Shown here: positions 1 to 7,242 of the stretch, one piece after another | Layout: the number at the start of each line of letters is the position of its first letter | How positions within the stretch are numbered: position 1 is the first letter of the stretch | From: Variovorax sp. V213 | GTDB lineage: Bacteria > Pseudomonadota > Gammaproteobacteria > Burkholderiales > Burkholderiaceae_C | Length of the DNA stretch: 64,000 nucleotides | Direction of reading: 5' to 3' | Assembly (NCBI RefSeq): GCF_041154455.1 | Contig: NZ_AP028664.1 | Span: 4,899,001 to 4,963,000, forward strand | Translations under genes and position numbers: made by a program | Notes under the pieces: model-generated | The model's database searches: none | What the model was told of the DNA's origin: nothing | What the model saw: the letters and a program-made list of their open reading frames with translations, nothing else

Positions 1-94
1 CGACCCCGGCAAAGGCCACCAGTACGCCGAACAGCAGCAGCGCCGCCGCAATGGCGAACACCGGCAGGGCGAATTCCTTGAGGGCGTGGCGCAT
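1..94 (-). CDS. ABC transporter permease, N-terminal end (partial)
   Basis: The gene starts at the ATG whose complement is 92-94 and runs off the left edge. About 31 residues are visible: a short basic start followed by one hydrophobic segment rich in Ala, Leu and Val, as expected for the first membrane helix of an inner-membrane permease. It begins 11 bases after the stop of the BMP-type binding protein at 106-1224 on the same strand, so it is most likely a permease of that importer. The assignment rests mainly on this context. Confidence 0.6.
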   Translation of the reverse strand, partial: MRHALKEFALPVFAIAAALLLFGVLVAFAGV

Positions 95-105
95 GGGCGT
101 GGAAC

Positions 106-1224
106 TCAGACCTGGCCGACCACGCCTTCGACGAGGTAGTTCATCTTCTCGAGCTCGAGGTCGGTCTGCTTCAAGACCTTGCCGGCCGGCACCACGACGG
201 CGCCCTTGTTGTCCTTGATGCCGTCCTTGAAGATGTCGAAGGTGCCCGCGATCATCTTGGCCTTGATCTCGTCGGCCTGCTTCTTCGCGGCGTCCGGCAC
301 CATGGGGCCGTAGGCGGACATCTTCACGTAGCCTTCCTTCAGGCCGCCGCGCAAGAAGTTCGGATGCGGCTTGCCGCTTTGCGCGGCCTCGATGACGGTC
401 TTGTACGCCGTGAGCCAGTTCCACTCGGCACCGGTGAGGTATGCGTTGGGCGCCAGCTTGGCCTGGCTCGCGTGGTAGCCGCAGACCATCTTGCCGCGCT
501 TGGCCGCCGTCTCCACCACCACCTTGGGGCCGTCGACGTGCATGGTGAACACGTCGCAGCCCTGGTCGGCCAGGCTGTTGGTGGCTTCCGCTTCCTTCAC
601 GGCCATCGACCAGTCGCCCGTGAAGATCACGCTGCAGGTGATGCCGGGCTTGACCGAGCGTGCGCCGAGCGTGAAGGCGTTGATGTTGCGCAGCACCTGC
701 GGAATCGGCTTGGCGGCGACGAAAGCGATCTTGTTGCTCTTGGTCATGTGCGCCGCGATCACGCCGTTCAGGAACTGGCATTCGTCGATGTAGCCGAAGA
801 AGCTGCCGACGTTCTTGGGGTGCTTGCCTTCGGTCCAGAGGCCGCCGCAATGCGAAAAGCGCACGTCGGGGTTCTTGGGAGCCATCGCGAGAATGTGCGG
901 ATCGAAGTAGCCGAACGAGGTGGGGAACAGCAGCTTGGCGCCGTCCTGCGAGATCATGCCGGCCATGGTCTTCTGCACGGCGGCGGTCTCGGGCACGTTC
1001 TCTTCTTCCACCACCTTGACGCCGGGCAGCTTCTTGACCTCGGCCGCGGCCATGGCGTGCGCCTGGTTGTAGCCGTAGTCGTCGCGTGCACCGACGTAGA
1101 TCACGCCGACGGTCAGCGGCTTGGCTTGTGCACCGGCGAGGGCGCTCCAGCCCCCCAGGGTGCCGGCGGCGCCGAGCGCAGCCAGGGATTTGAGGGAATC
1201 GCGGCGATTGATGGTGCTCGTCAT
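106..1224 (-). CDS. BMP family ABC transporter substrate-binding protein
   Basis: Periplasmic binding protein of the basic membrane protein (BMP/PnrA) family, 372 residues. Family members bind nucleosides or related nitrogen compounds and deliver them to an ABC permease. The N-terminus has a twin-arginine-like signal (NRRDSLKSLAALGAAG) ending near an Ala-Gly-Ala-Gln-Ala cleavage region. The mature part begins with the typical TVGVIYVGARDDYGYNQAH stretch. I chose the ATG at 1224: it has a GGAG ribosome site, and the longer in-frame start at 1260 lies upstream of the predicted transcription start. A sigma-54 promoter sits directly upstream, so induction under nitrogen limitation is likely. The ligand cannot be read from the sequence. 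The neighbouring allophanate hydrolase operon points to a nitrogen-rich compound. Confidence 0.85.
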   Translation of the reverse strand: MTSTINRRDSLKSLAALGAAGTLGGWSALAGAQAKPLTVGVIYVGARDDYGYNQAHAMAAAEVKKLPGVKVVEEENVPETAAVQKTMAGMISQDGAKLLFPTSFGYFDPHILAMAPKNPDVRFSHCGGLWTEGKHPKNVGSFFGYIDECQFLNGVIAAHMTKSNKIAFVAAKPIPQVLRNINAFTLGARSVKPGITCSVIFTGDWSMAVKEAEATNSLADQGCDVFTMHVDGPKVVVETAAKRGKMVCGYHASQAKLAPNAYLTGAEWNWLTAYKTVIEAAQSGKPHPNFLRGGLKEGYVKMSAYGPMVPDAAKKQADEIKAKMIAGTFDIFKDGIKDNKGAVVVPAGKVLKQTDLELEKMNYLVEGVVGQV

Positions 1225-1237
1225 GGCTTTCTCCGAT

Positions 1238-1249
1238 CTTGGATACAAG
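1238..1249. promoter_or_regulatory. CTTG-N4-CAAG palindrome at the transcription start
   Basis: CTTGGATACAAG is an inverted repeat (CTTG/CAAG arms) covering the predicted transcription start of the BMP operon. A matching palindrome, CTTGTGTACAAG, sits at the same place relative to the second sigma-54 promoter (6195-6206). The shared position and sequence suggest an operator for a common repressor, perhaps GntR-like, but no candidate regulator gene is in the window. Confidence 0.4.
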
Positions 1250-1255
1250 TTGGGG

Positions 1256-1271
1256 TGCAAAAAATGTGCCT
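1256..1271 (-). promoter_or_regulatory. sigma-54 (-24/-12) promoter for the BMP transporter operon
   Basis: Read on the minus strand the element is AGGCACATTTTTTGCAC. The GG of the -24 box (1270-1269) and the GC of the -12 box (1258-1257) are exactly 10 bases apart, as sigma-54 requires. The predicted start of transcription is near 1245, 21 bases before the chosen ATG. A very similar element lies before the allophanate hydrolase gene at 6213-6228. The activator is not identified; NtrC is the expected candidate. Confidence 0.75.
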
Positions 1272-1277
1272 GCGTGT

Positions 1278-1658
1278 TCAGTCCATCAGGCTCACGTGCG
1301 CGGCGACCACGCGCCAGCCGTCGGCGGTGCGCAGCCAGGTCTGGCTCTGGCGGCCGGTCTGGCGGCTGCCTTCGCGGCGGAACTCGACGTTGGCGGTCGC
1401 AAAGTCGCGCCCATAGGTGGTGATCACGGTCCGCAACAGCTCGCGCGGCGGGCTCTGCATCGGCAGCGATGCGCGGAACGCGCTGATGTCGGCGTGGCCG
1501 TAGTGGTTCTCCGAAAAGCCGTAGCGCAGCGTGTACGGGCTGTTCCAGAACAACTCGTCGAGCACCGCGCGCTGGTTGGTGACGAGCGCTTCTTCGTAGC
1601 GCGCGAACACGGCCCCCACTTCGGCGAGCACCTCGGGGATGTTGATCTCCAGAGTCAT
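1278..1658 (-). CDS. hpxZ: HpxZ/AtzH-like small protein (DUF3225, NTF2-like fold)
   Basis: 126-residue cytosolic protein of the HpxZ/AtzH family, a cone-shaped NTF2-like fold found beside amidases in oxalurate, biuret and s-triazine nitrogen pathways. The family features seen are the LFWNSPYTLRYGFSENHYG block, a central RTVITTYGRDFATANVEF strand and the C-terminal TWLRTADGWRVVAAHVS. It is the last gene of the operon that begins with allophanate hydrolase at 6182. Its ATG overlaps the stop of the ABC ATPase by four bases (ATGA), which indicates translational coupling. Its biochemical role is not established from the sequence. HpxZ in oxalurate breakdown and AtzH in cyanurate breakdown are both plausible equivalents. 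Confidence 0.8.
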   Translation of the reverse strand: MTLEINIPEVLAEVGAVFARYEEALVTNQRAVLDELFWNSPYTLRYGFSENHYGHADISAFRASLPMQSPPRELLRTVITTYGRDFATANVEFRREGSRQTGRQSQTWLRTADGWRVVAAHVSLMD

Positions 1659-2488
1659 CGACGAACCTCGCGCTGGAAGATGTCGAGGCTGAGCTTCTTT
1701 GTCGCCACGAAGCTGTCGCTGCTCAGCGTCTCGAGGGTGCGCGGGCGTGCGTCGCCGTAGCGCAGGATCTCGGCCACCTTGGTCGGCCGCTTGGTCAGGA
1801 GCAGCACCTCGTCGGCCAGGTACACGGCCTCTTCGAGGTCGTGCGACACCAGCAGCATGGTGGTGCCGGTCTGCATGAACACTTCTTGCAGCTTCTCGCG
1901 GATGAAGAGCGTCATCTCGAAATCGAGCGCTGAAAAAGGCTCGTCGAGAAACAGCACCTCGGGGTTGGGCGCGAGCGCCCGCATGATCGACGCAGTCTGC
2001 TGCTGGCCGCCCGAGAGCTCGTAGGGAAAGCGCTTGAGGTCGAACTTGACGTCGAAGGACGCCACCAGCTCTTCCATGCGCCGGTCGACCTCGGTCTTGC
2101 TGCGCCCTTCGAGCTTCAGCGGATAGGCGATGTTGTCGATGGTGCGCATCCACGGGAACATCGCCTCGCGGTAGTTCTGGAACACGTAGCCGATCTTGGT
2201 GTCCTTGCGCTGCTTGCCGTCGAACAGAATCTCGCCCGAATCGATGGGGACGAGCCCCGCGATCATGTTGATGAGCGTGGACTTGCCGCAGCCGTTGGGC
2301 CCGAACACCGAGACGATCCTGTGCTTGGGAATGTCGAGGTCGAAGTTCTCGTACAGCGGCCAGCCCGCAAAGTACTTGGTGAGCCCGCGAATGGTGATGT
2401 GCGTGCCGGCCGGACCGGGCTTGAAGACGGGCCTGGGCACATCGGCGTACACCGGGCCGTTGACGACGATGTCAGTTGAAGCTCGCAT
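1655..2488 (-). CDS. ABC transporter ATP-binding protein, NitT/TauT type
   Basis: Cytosolic ATPase subunit (277 residues) of a NitT/TauT-family importer. The Walker A motif GPNGCGKST, signature LSGGQQQ, Walker B VLFLDEPF and switch histidine (LLVSHDLEEAV) are all present, so it should be active. The start has an AGGAG site six bases upstream. It is separated from the permease gene upstream by 123 bases that hold a dispersed palindromic repeat, and it overlaps the hpxZ-like gene by four bases. With the permease at 2612-3445 and the binding protein at 3448-4452 it makes a complete importer inside the allophanate hydrolase operon. Confidence 0.93.
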   Translation of the reverse strand: MRASTDIVVNGPVYADVPRPVFKPGPAGTHITIRGLTKYFAGWPLYENFDLDIPKHRIVSVFGPNGCGKSTLINMIAGLVPIDSGEILFDGKQRKDTKIGYVFQNYREAMFPWMRTIDNIAYPLKLEGRSKTEVDRRMEELVASFDVKFDLKRFPYELSGGQQQTASIMRALAPNPEVLFLDEPFSALDFEMTLFIREKLQEVFMQTGTTMLLVSHDLEEAVYLADEVLLLTKRPTKVAEILRYGDARPRTLETLSSDSFVATKKLSLDIFQREVRR

Positions 2489-2526
2489 GGATGCGCTCCT
2501 GTCGGGATCTTTGCGTGAGCTGCCAC

Positions 2527-2606
2527 GGAACCGGCTTTGCCGGGCCGCAGGCAGCGCCCCCTCGCAGGGGGTGGGCGGCTACGCGCAGCGAGCAAGCCTG
2601 GGGGTG
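2527..2606 (+). repeat. Dispersed palindromic intergenic repeat, copy 1
   Basis: It carries the exact 20-base core GGAACCGGCTTTGCCGGGCC, itself a hairpin (CCGGC-TTT-GCCGG), followed by a C-run/G-run pair and a CTGGGGG tail. The core and overall layout recur at 39565-39661 (opposite strand) and 47638-47733. This copy lies inside an operon, between the permease and ATPase genes, where the hairpins could affect transcript stability. Confidence 0.8.
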
Positions 2607-2611
2607 GTCCA

Positions 2612-3445
2612 TTACCTTCCGCTCCAGTGCACGATGCGGCGCTCGGCAATGAGAAAGAGGATGTTGAGCGCATAGCCCAGGGCACCCGCCGCGAGGATGG
2701 CCGCATACATGCTCTTCACATTGAGCACCTGCTGCGCATCGATGATCCGGTGGCCGAGGCCGGCGTCGGAGCCGATGAACATCTCGGCCACGATGACGAT
2801 CACCAGCGCCATCGACACCGCCGAGCGCAAACCCACGAAGCTGGGCTGCAGGCTTTCCCACACCAGCACGTCCTTGAAGATCTGCCAGCGCGAGGCGCCC
2901 ATGACGCGCGCCGCCATCACGCGCTGCTTGCGCGCATTGATCACGCCGTAGGCACTGTTGAACACCACGATCAGCAGCGCGCCGAAGGCCGCGATGGCCA
3001 CCTTGTTGACGTCCGACACGCCGAAGATCAGGAGAAACAGCGGAATCAGCGCGGATGACGGCGTGGAGCGGAAGAAGTCGATCAGGAATTCGACGCTGCG
3101 GTAGGCCTTCTCGTTGCTGCCGAGCAGCACGCCCAGCGGCACGCCGACCACCGCCGCAATCGCGAAGGCCTGCAGCGTGCGCCACACGGTCATCGCAAAG
3201 TCGGTGAGCAGCAGCCCGCCCGCGAGCCCCGTGATGAGCGCCGCAACGGTGTCGGCGGGGGTGGGCAGCAGGATCGGCTTGATGAAGCCCAGCCGCACCG
3301 CCAGGTCCCACGCGATGAACAGCACCACGGGGCCGATGAAGGGCAGCAGCCGGTCGCGCAGCGGCGGCTTGGGTATCGTCGCCGCATTGGCACCGGCGGC
3401 CGGTGGTGTCCACGGCGCGGCCGTGGTCGTGCTTGCGTCGGCCAT
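2612..3445 (-). CDS. ABC transporter permease, NitT/TauT type
   Basis: Inner-membrane permease of 277 residues with about six hydrophobic segments. The EAA-type cytoplasmic loop is visible as AARVMGASRWQIFKDVLV, with a following FIGSDAGLGHRI segment typical of SsuC/TauC-like permeases. The start lies two bases after the stop of the binding protein gene, so the two are tightly coupled. The first 25 residues are polar and rich in Ala, Pro and Thr. The substrate is unknown; the operon context suggests a compound that feeds into allophanate. Confidence 0.92.
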   Translation of the reverse strand: MADASTTTAAPWTPPAAGANAATIPKPPLRDRLLPFIGPVVLFIAWDLAVRLGFIKPILLPTPADTVAALITGLAGGLLLTDFAMTVWRTLQAFAIAAVVGVPLGVLLGSNEKAYRSVEFLIDFFRSTPSSALIPLFLLIFGVSDVNKVAIAAFGALLIVVFNSAYGVINARKQRVMAARVMGASRWQIFKDVLVWESLQPSFVGLRSAVSMALVIVIVAEMFIGSDAGLGHRIIDAQQVLNVKSMYAAILAAGALGYALNILFLIAERRIVHWSGR

Positions 3446-3447
3446 GG

Positions 3448-4452
3448 TCAGGCTTTGTAGAGCAGGCCGTCCACCAGCACCTTCTTCTCGAAGATGCCCT
3501 TTTCGGTGAACAGGTCGTAGAACTTCTGGAAGTACGCGACGTCGCTCGGCTTGAACTCGTTGTAGAGCATGTACGAGGCGAGCGGCACTTCGGCCGTGAG
3601 GCTGCCTTCGATGGCGGTGTAGCCCTTCATGTGCTGGCGCGCGTCGTCGGGTTTGCTGCGCACCAGGTCCACGCCGCGCGCATAGGCGGCGATGTACTTC
3701 CTTGCCGCATCGGGGTTCTTCTTGATGAACTCGCTGGTGAGGCTGGCCGCGCCGCCATGCCAGGGCGCCATCGGGTCGCCGAGGATGTACCTGGCGACCA
3801 CGCCGGCCTCGATGACGCGCGTGGTGCCGTTCATGCGGCCCACGGTGCCGGTGGGCTCGAGCGTGTAGCAGGCGTCGACCTGCCCCGCGACGAGCGCGGC
3901 CACGTGCTGGCCGATGGGCAGCTCGCTCACCGTGGCGCCCTTGGCGCCCGCGCGTTCGAGCATGGTCTTGCACAGGGTCACGTTCTGGATGCCGGGGCCG
4001 GACGCGATCTTCTTGCCGGCCAGATCGGCCATGGTCTTGATCGGGCTGTCCTTGGCGACGATGAATTCGTCGAGCACGAACTTGGCGTTGCTCGGGTTGG
4101 TGCAGAAGATCTTGAAGAGCCCTGGCTGCGCGATCTCGCCGATGGCGAGGTTGGCCGAGCCGGTGCCGTTGGAGCTGCCGTCGCAGCGGCCCGCGAGCAT
4201 GCCTTCCATGACCTGCTGCGCGCCCGCGAACTTGAGCGGCTCCACGTCGAGCCCGGCTTCCTTGAAGTAGCCGCGGTCGACCGCGGCAAAGAAGGGCAGG
4301 CCCGCGGCCACGGGCCAGAAGCCGATGCGGATCTTCGGCGCGGCTTGCGCGCGCACGATGGCGGGCGCAGCCAGCACGGCCAGCCCCGCGGCGCCGGCCT
4401 GCAGCAGCTGGCGGCGCGACGCGGCGGCGGACGATTTCTCAGGGGTGCTCAT
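3448..4452 (-). CDS. ABC transporter substrate-binding protein, NMT1/SsuA type
   Basis: Periplasmic binding protein (334 residues) of the NMT1/THI5/SsuA fold. The N-terminus has a twin-arginine-like leader (SRRQLLQAGAAGLAVLAAP) and a likely cleavage after Ala-Gln-Ala. The mature start KIRIGFWPVAAGLPFFAAVD and the motif GYFKEAGLDVE are typical. It is the second gene of the operon, 17 bases after allophanate hydrolase, and is followed by its permease and ATPase. The closest functional classes bind sulfonates, nitrate, pyrimidine precursors or ureides. Here a nitrogenous ligand is inferred from the operon and its sigma-54 promoter. Confidence 0.9.
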   Translation of the reverse strand: MSTPEKSSAAASRRQLLQAGAAGLAVLAAPAIVRAQAAPKIRIGFWPVAAGLPFFAAVDRGYFKEAGLDVEPLKFAGAQQVMEGMLAGRCDGSSNGTGSANLAIGEIAQPGLFKIFCTNPSNAKFVLDEFIVAKDSPIKTMADLAGKKIASGPGIQNVTLCKTMLERAGAKGATVSELPIGQHVAALVAGQVDACYTLEPTGTVGRMNGTTRVIEAGVVARYILGDPMAPWHGGAASLTSEFIKKNPDAARKYIAAYARGVDLVRSKPDDARQHMKGYTAIEGSLTAEVPLASYMLYNEFKPSDVAYFQKFYDLFTEKGIFEKKVLVDGLLYKA

Positions 4453-4469
4453 GAAGACTCCTCGATCGG

Positions 4470-6182
4470 TCAGGTTGGAATGGCTTGGGAAGGAGCGGTG
4501 CGGCTCGCGATGTAGGCGCGCCAGCCGCCGTGGTGGCTCACGTCTTCCGCATCGGCCAGTGCATGGCCCTCGCAGATGAAGCCGTGCACCCAGCTGCCGT
4601 CGGCAAGCTCGACGCTGCCCAGGCCCAGCGGGGGCGGAATCAGGGCCAGGAAGCTGCCGACCTGGGTGACGGGAACCGACCACACTTCGAGCGCAATGGC
4701 CGCTCCGCCGGTGGCGCTGCGCTGCAGCCCCGGTTTGGGCGGCACGGTGCCCGGCAGCGCATGCAGGCGGTAGCGCGGCGAGGTGGTGGTGGCGCGCAGC
4801 AGCGTGGCGCCGCGTTCGGTGAGCTGGCCATTGAGCGGCATGCCCGAAAGATGCGCGCCGACGACGGCGATGGGCATGCTCTGCGCCGACGGAGCACCCA
4901 GGCCAGGCACGGGCTTGGGTTCGGGCAGCGGCAATCCCGTCGCGCCCTGCGGCAGGCCGGTGGCATGGTGGTAGCGCTGGCCCAGCTCGGCCAGCGCGAG
5001 ATCGCTGCCGCAGGGGCCGATCAGCGTGATGCCGAAGGGCAGGCCGTCGGCGCGCAGCGCACTCGGCACCGAGATGGCGGCGTAGTCGAGCAGGTTGACG
5101 AAGTTGGTGTACGCGCCAAGGTTGCGATTGAGCACGACCGGGTCGGCGCGCATCTGTTCGCGCGTGTAGTGCGTGGGCGCGGTCGGCACCAGCAGCAGGT
5201 CGATGCCGCGCCACATCGGCTCGGCCTGCTGCGCGAGCGCGCGCAGCCGGGTCTGGGCCTCGAACACGTCGGCGGCGTCGTAGCCGCGACCGCTCTCGAG
5301 AATGCCGCGCACCGGTTCGATCACCTGCGAGCCGTGCGCATCGAAGAACTCGCGCACTGCGGCATAGCGCTCGGCCACCAGGGCGCTTTCATAGAGCAGC
5401 GCGGCGGCTTCGGCCAGCGGCGCGTAGGGGATCGCCACGGCCGTGCCGCCGAGGGCAACGAGCCGGGCCTGCGCATCGCGAAAGGCGTCTTCGGCCACGG
5501 CATCGCCGAAGAAGCTCAACGTGTCGGGCACGCCGAAGCGGAAGTCGGAGGGAAACGGGTCGCTGCGCAGCGCAAGTTCCCGCGAATAGGGATCGCGCGC
5601 GTCGGGCCCGGCGGCCGCCAGGAGCACGTCGACGGCCAGGGCCACGGTGCACGCGAAGATCGACACGCAGTCCGCACTCTGGGCGGCGGGCACCACGCCG
5701 AAGGCACTCAGCAGGCCGCGCGAAGGCTTGATGCCGACGATGTTGTTGAGCCCGGCAGGCACCCGGCCCGAGCCCGCGGTGTCGGTACCCAGCGCGAAAT
5801 CGACCTCGCCGGTGGCCACCACGTAGGCCGAACCCGAGCTGGAGCCGCCCGAGACATAGCGCGGGTCGAAGGCGTTGGGCACTTCGCCGTAGGGGGAGCG
5901 CGTGCCGTTCAGGCCGCAGGCGAACTGGTCGAGATTTGTCTTGCCCAGCAGCGATGCACCGGCATCGAGCAGTTTCTGCACCACCGCCGCATGTGCCGGG
6001 GGCCTGCGATCGAAGGCCGGACAGGCCGCCGTGGTGGGCTCGCCGGCCACGTCGATGTTGTCCTTGACGGCAAAGCGCAGGCCGGCGAGCGGCCGGTTGC
6101 CGGTGTCCGCGCCGGGCACGGGCTGCGCGAAGCGTGCGATCCACGCCGCGGCAGGCGATCCGTTTTCTTCATGCACCATCAT
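4470..6182 (-). CDS. atzF: Allophanate hydrolase
   Basis: Cytosolic amidase-signature enzyme (570 residues) that splits allophanate into ammonia and carbon dioxide, the last step of urea-carboxylase, biuret and cyanurate breakdown. The amidase domain occupies about residues 1-430 and shows AVKDNIDVAG (catalytic Lys), the Gly/Ser-rich VSGGSSSGSAYVVA with the cis-Ser, and GTDTAGSGRVPAGLN with the nucleophile Ser. Residues 440-570 form the extra C-terminal domain typical of allophanate hydrolases (SMPIAVVGAHLSGMPLNGQL). I start it at the ATG at 6182, just after the predicted transcription start; an upstream in-frame ATG at 6221 lies before that start. No urea carboxylase or biuret hydrolase gene is in the window. 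Confidence 0.92.
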   Translation of the reverse strand: MMVHEENGSPAAAWIARFAQPVPGADTGNRPLAGLRFAVKDNIDVAGEPTTAACPAFDRRPPAHAAVVQKLLDAGASLLGKTNLDQFACGLNGTRSPYGEVPNAFDPRYVSGGSSSGSAYVVATGEVDFALGTDTAGSGRVPAGLNNIVGIKPSRGLLSAFGVVPAAQSADCVSIFACTVALAVDVLLAAAGPDARDPYSRELALRSDPFPSDFRFGVPDTLSFFGDAVAEDAFRDAQARLVALGGTAVAIPYAPLAEAAALLYESALVAERYAAVREFFDAHGSQVIEPVRGILESGRGYDAADVFEAQTRLRALAQQAEPMWRGIDLLLVPTAPTHYTREQMRADPVVLNRNLGAYTNFVNLLDYAAISVPSALRADGLPFGITLIGPCGSDLALAELGQRYHHATGLPQGATGLPLPEPKPVPGLGAPSAQSMPIAVVGAHLSGMPLNGQLTERGATLLRATTTSPRYRLHALPGTVPPKPGLQRSATGGAAIALEVWSVPVTQVGSFLALIPPPLGLGSVELADGSWVHGFICEGHALADAEDVSHHGGWRAYIASRTAPSQAIPT

Positions 6183-6194
6183 CAGGCATCCAAA

Positions 6195-6206
6195 CTTGTG
6201 TACAAG
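6195..6206. promoter_or_regulatory. CTTG-N4-CAAG palindrome at the transcription start of atzF
   Basis: CTTGTGTACAAG is an inverted repeat over the predicted transcription start of the allophanate hydrolase operon, the counterpart of the one at 1238-1249. A shared repressor or co-regulator is inferred. Confidence 0.4.
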
Positions 6207-6212
6207 TCGAGA

Positions 6213-6228
6213 TGCAAGCAATGTGCCA
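6213..6228 (-). promoter_or_regulatory. sigma-54 (-24/-12) promoter for the atzF-ABC-hpxZ operon
   Basis: On the minus strand it reads TGGCACATTGCTTGCA, nearly the sigma-54 consensus. GG (6227-6226) and GC (6215-6214) are 10 bases apart. The start of transcription is predicted near 6202, 20 bases before the chosen ATG. Together with the palindrome, 26 of 33 bases match the region before the BMP gene (1238-1270). Confidence 0.8.
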
Positions 6229-6271
6229 GGCGGATCAGGGGCCGCCGTTCAGAAGTCGTACCTGGGCGTTG

Positions 6272-6296
6272 CTCCCTCTCCCTCCGGGAGAGGGAG
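6272..6296. repeat. Perfect 11-base-pair hairpin (possible terminator)
   Basis: CTCCCTCTCCC and GGGAGAGGGAG form a perfect stem around a three-base loop, just beyond the stop of the M48 protease gene (6304, minus strand) and upstream of atzF. There is no T-run on either side. It may act as a transcript 3' end or be a copy of a small dispersed repeat; the sequence alone does not decide. Confidence 0.45.
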
Positions 6297-6303
6297 TCAT
6301 GCA

Positions 6304-7167
6304 TCAGCCCCGCTTGGCGTCTCGGTAAAGCTTCTCCACCTTCGGCAGATTGGCTTCGAGCTGCTGGATGCGGTCCGGGCCGCTCGGATGGGTGGACAGA
6401 AAACTCAGTCCGCCCTGGTTCTTGGACGCCGCGGCCATCTTCTTCCAGAGCGACACCGAGGCCTGGGGGTCGTAGCCCGCGCGGGCCGCGAGCTCCAGGC
6501 CCACGAGATCGGCCTCGGTCTCGTCGCTGCGGCTGAACTTCAGCGTGAGCAGCTGCGTGCCGGCACGGGCCGCCAGGTCGCCCATCTGGCCGAGCCCCAG
6601 CAGCTGCGCGCCGATGGAGAGCGCGGCGCCGGTGCCGGCGCTCTTGGCCAGGCGGGCACGCGCATGCTCGCGCAGCGCATGGGCCATCTCATGCCCCATC
6701 ACCATGGCGACCTCGTCGTCGCTGAGCTTGAGCTGTTCGAGGATGCCGCTGAAGAAAGCAATCTTGCCGCCGGGCATGCAGAAGGCGTTGATCTGCTTGC
6801 TGCCGATGAGGTTGACCTCCCATTTCCACTGGCGCGCCCGCGTGTTCCACGGCGTGGCGAAGGGAATCAGGCGGTTTGCGATGGTGCGCAGCCGCTGCAA
6901 TTGCGCGTTGCCGTCGCCGGCGAGCGCACTCTTGGCGCGCGCCTTTTCGAGCAACTGGCCGTACTGCTGCACGCCGGCGGCCTCGATCCGGTCGGCCGGC
7001 ACCAGGTTGCGCGCCATCGATGCATTGCCCACGTTCACCTGCGCCAGCGCCGGGCCGGTGAGCACCGCGCCGGCCGCCGCAAGCAGAAAAGCCCGCCGCG
7101 GCTGCCAGGCCGAGGAGCGGGAAGCCAAAGCCGCGGAAGAAACGAAGGAATCGCATCGTGTGCACAT
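6304..7167 (-). CDS. M48 family metalloprotease, exported
   Basis: Zinc-dependent endopeptidase (287 residues) of family M48, similar to periplasmic quality-control proteases such as LoiP/YggG. The N-terminal region has RRAFLLAAAGAVLTGPALAQ, a signal peptide placed unusually late (residues 24-43). The zinc site HEMAH is at 159-163, and the third ligand is in SRSDETEAD near 216. The chosen ATG at 7167 begins MCTRCDS; no better start lies closer to the signal peptide. It is divergent from the AmpG-like gene with only 75 bases between. Confidence 0.88.
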   Translation of the reverse strand: MCTRCDSFVSSAALASRSSAWQPRRAFLLAAAGAVLTGPALAQVNVGNASMARNLVPADRIEAAGVQQYGQLLEKARAKSALAGDGNAQLQRLRTIANRLIPFATPWNTRARQWKWEVNLIGSKQINAFCMPGGKIAFFSGILEQLKLSDDEVAMVMGHEMAHALREHARARLAKSAGTGAALSIGAQLLGLGQMGDLAARAGTQLLTLKFSRSDETEADLVGLELAARAGYDPQASVSLWKKMAAASKNQGGLSFLSTHPSGPDRIQQLEANLPKVEKLYRDAKRG

Positions 7168-7242
7168 GCGCGGATCATAGGAACAAACGTGGCAAAAAGA
7201 CCGCTCGGCGCCAAGCGCACCCTCATGGACAATCCGAGGTTC

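Noticed and set aside
1225..1260. Longer N-terminus for the BMP protein from an ATG at 1260
   Set aside because: It lies upstream of the transcription start predicted from the sigma-54 promoter and would put 12 extra residues before a good signal peptide. The ATG at 1224 has a proper ribosome site.
4485..6536. Long plus-strand open frame opposite atzF
   Set aside because: Composition is that of an antisense shadow (His/Arg/Gly/Ala-rich, no motifs), and it covers a sigma-54 promoter and a clear amidase gene on the other strand.
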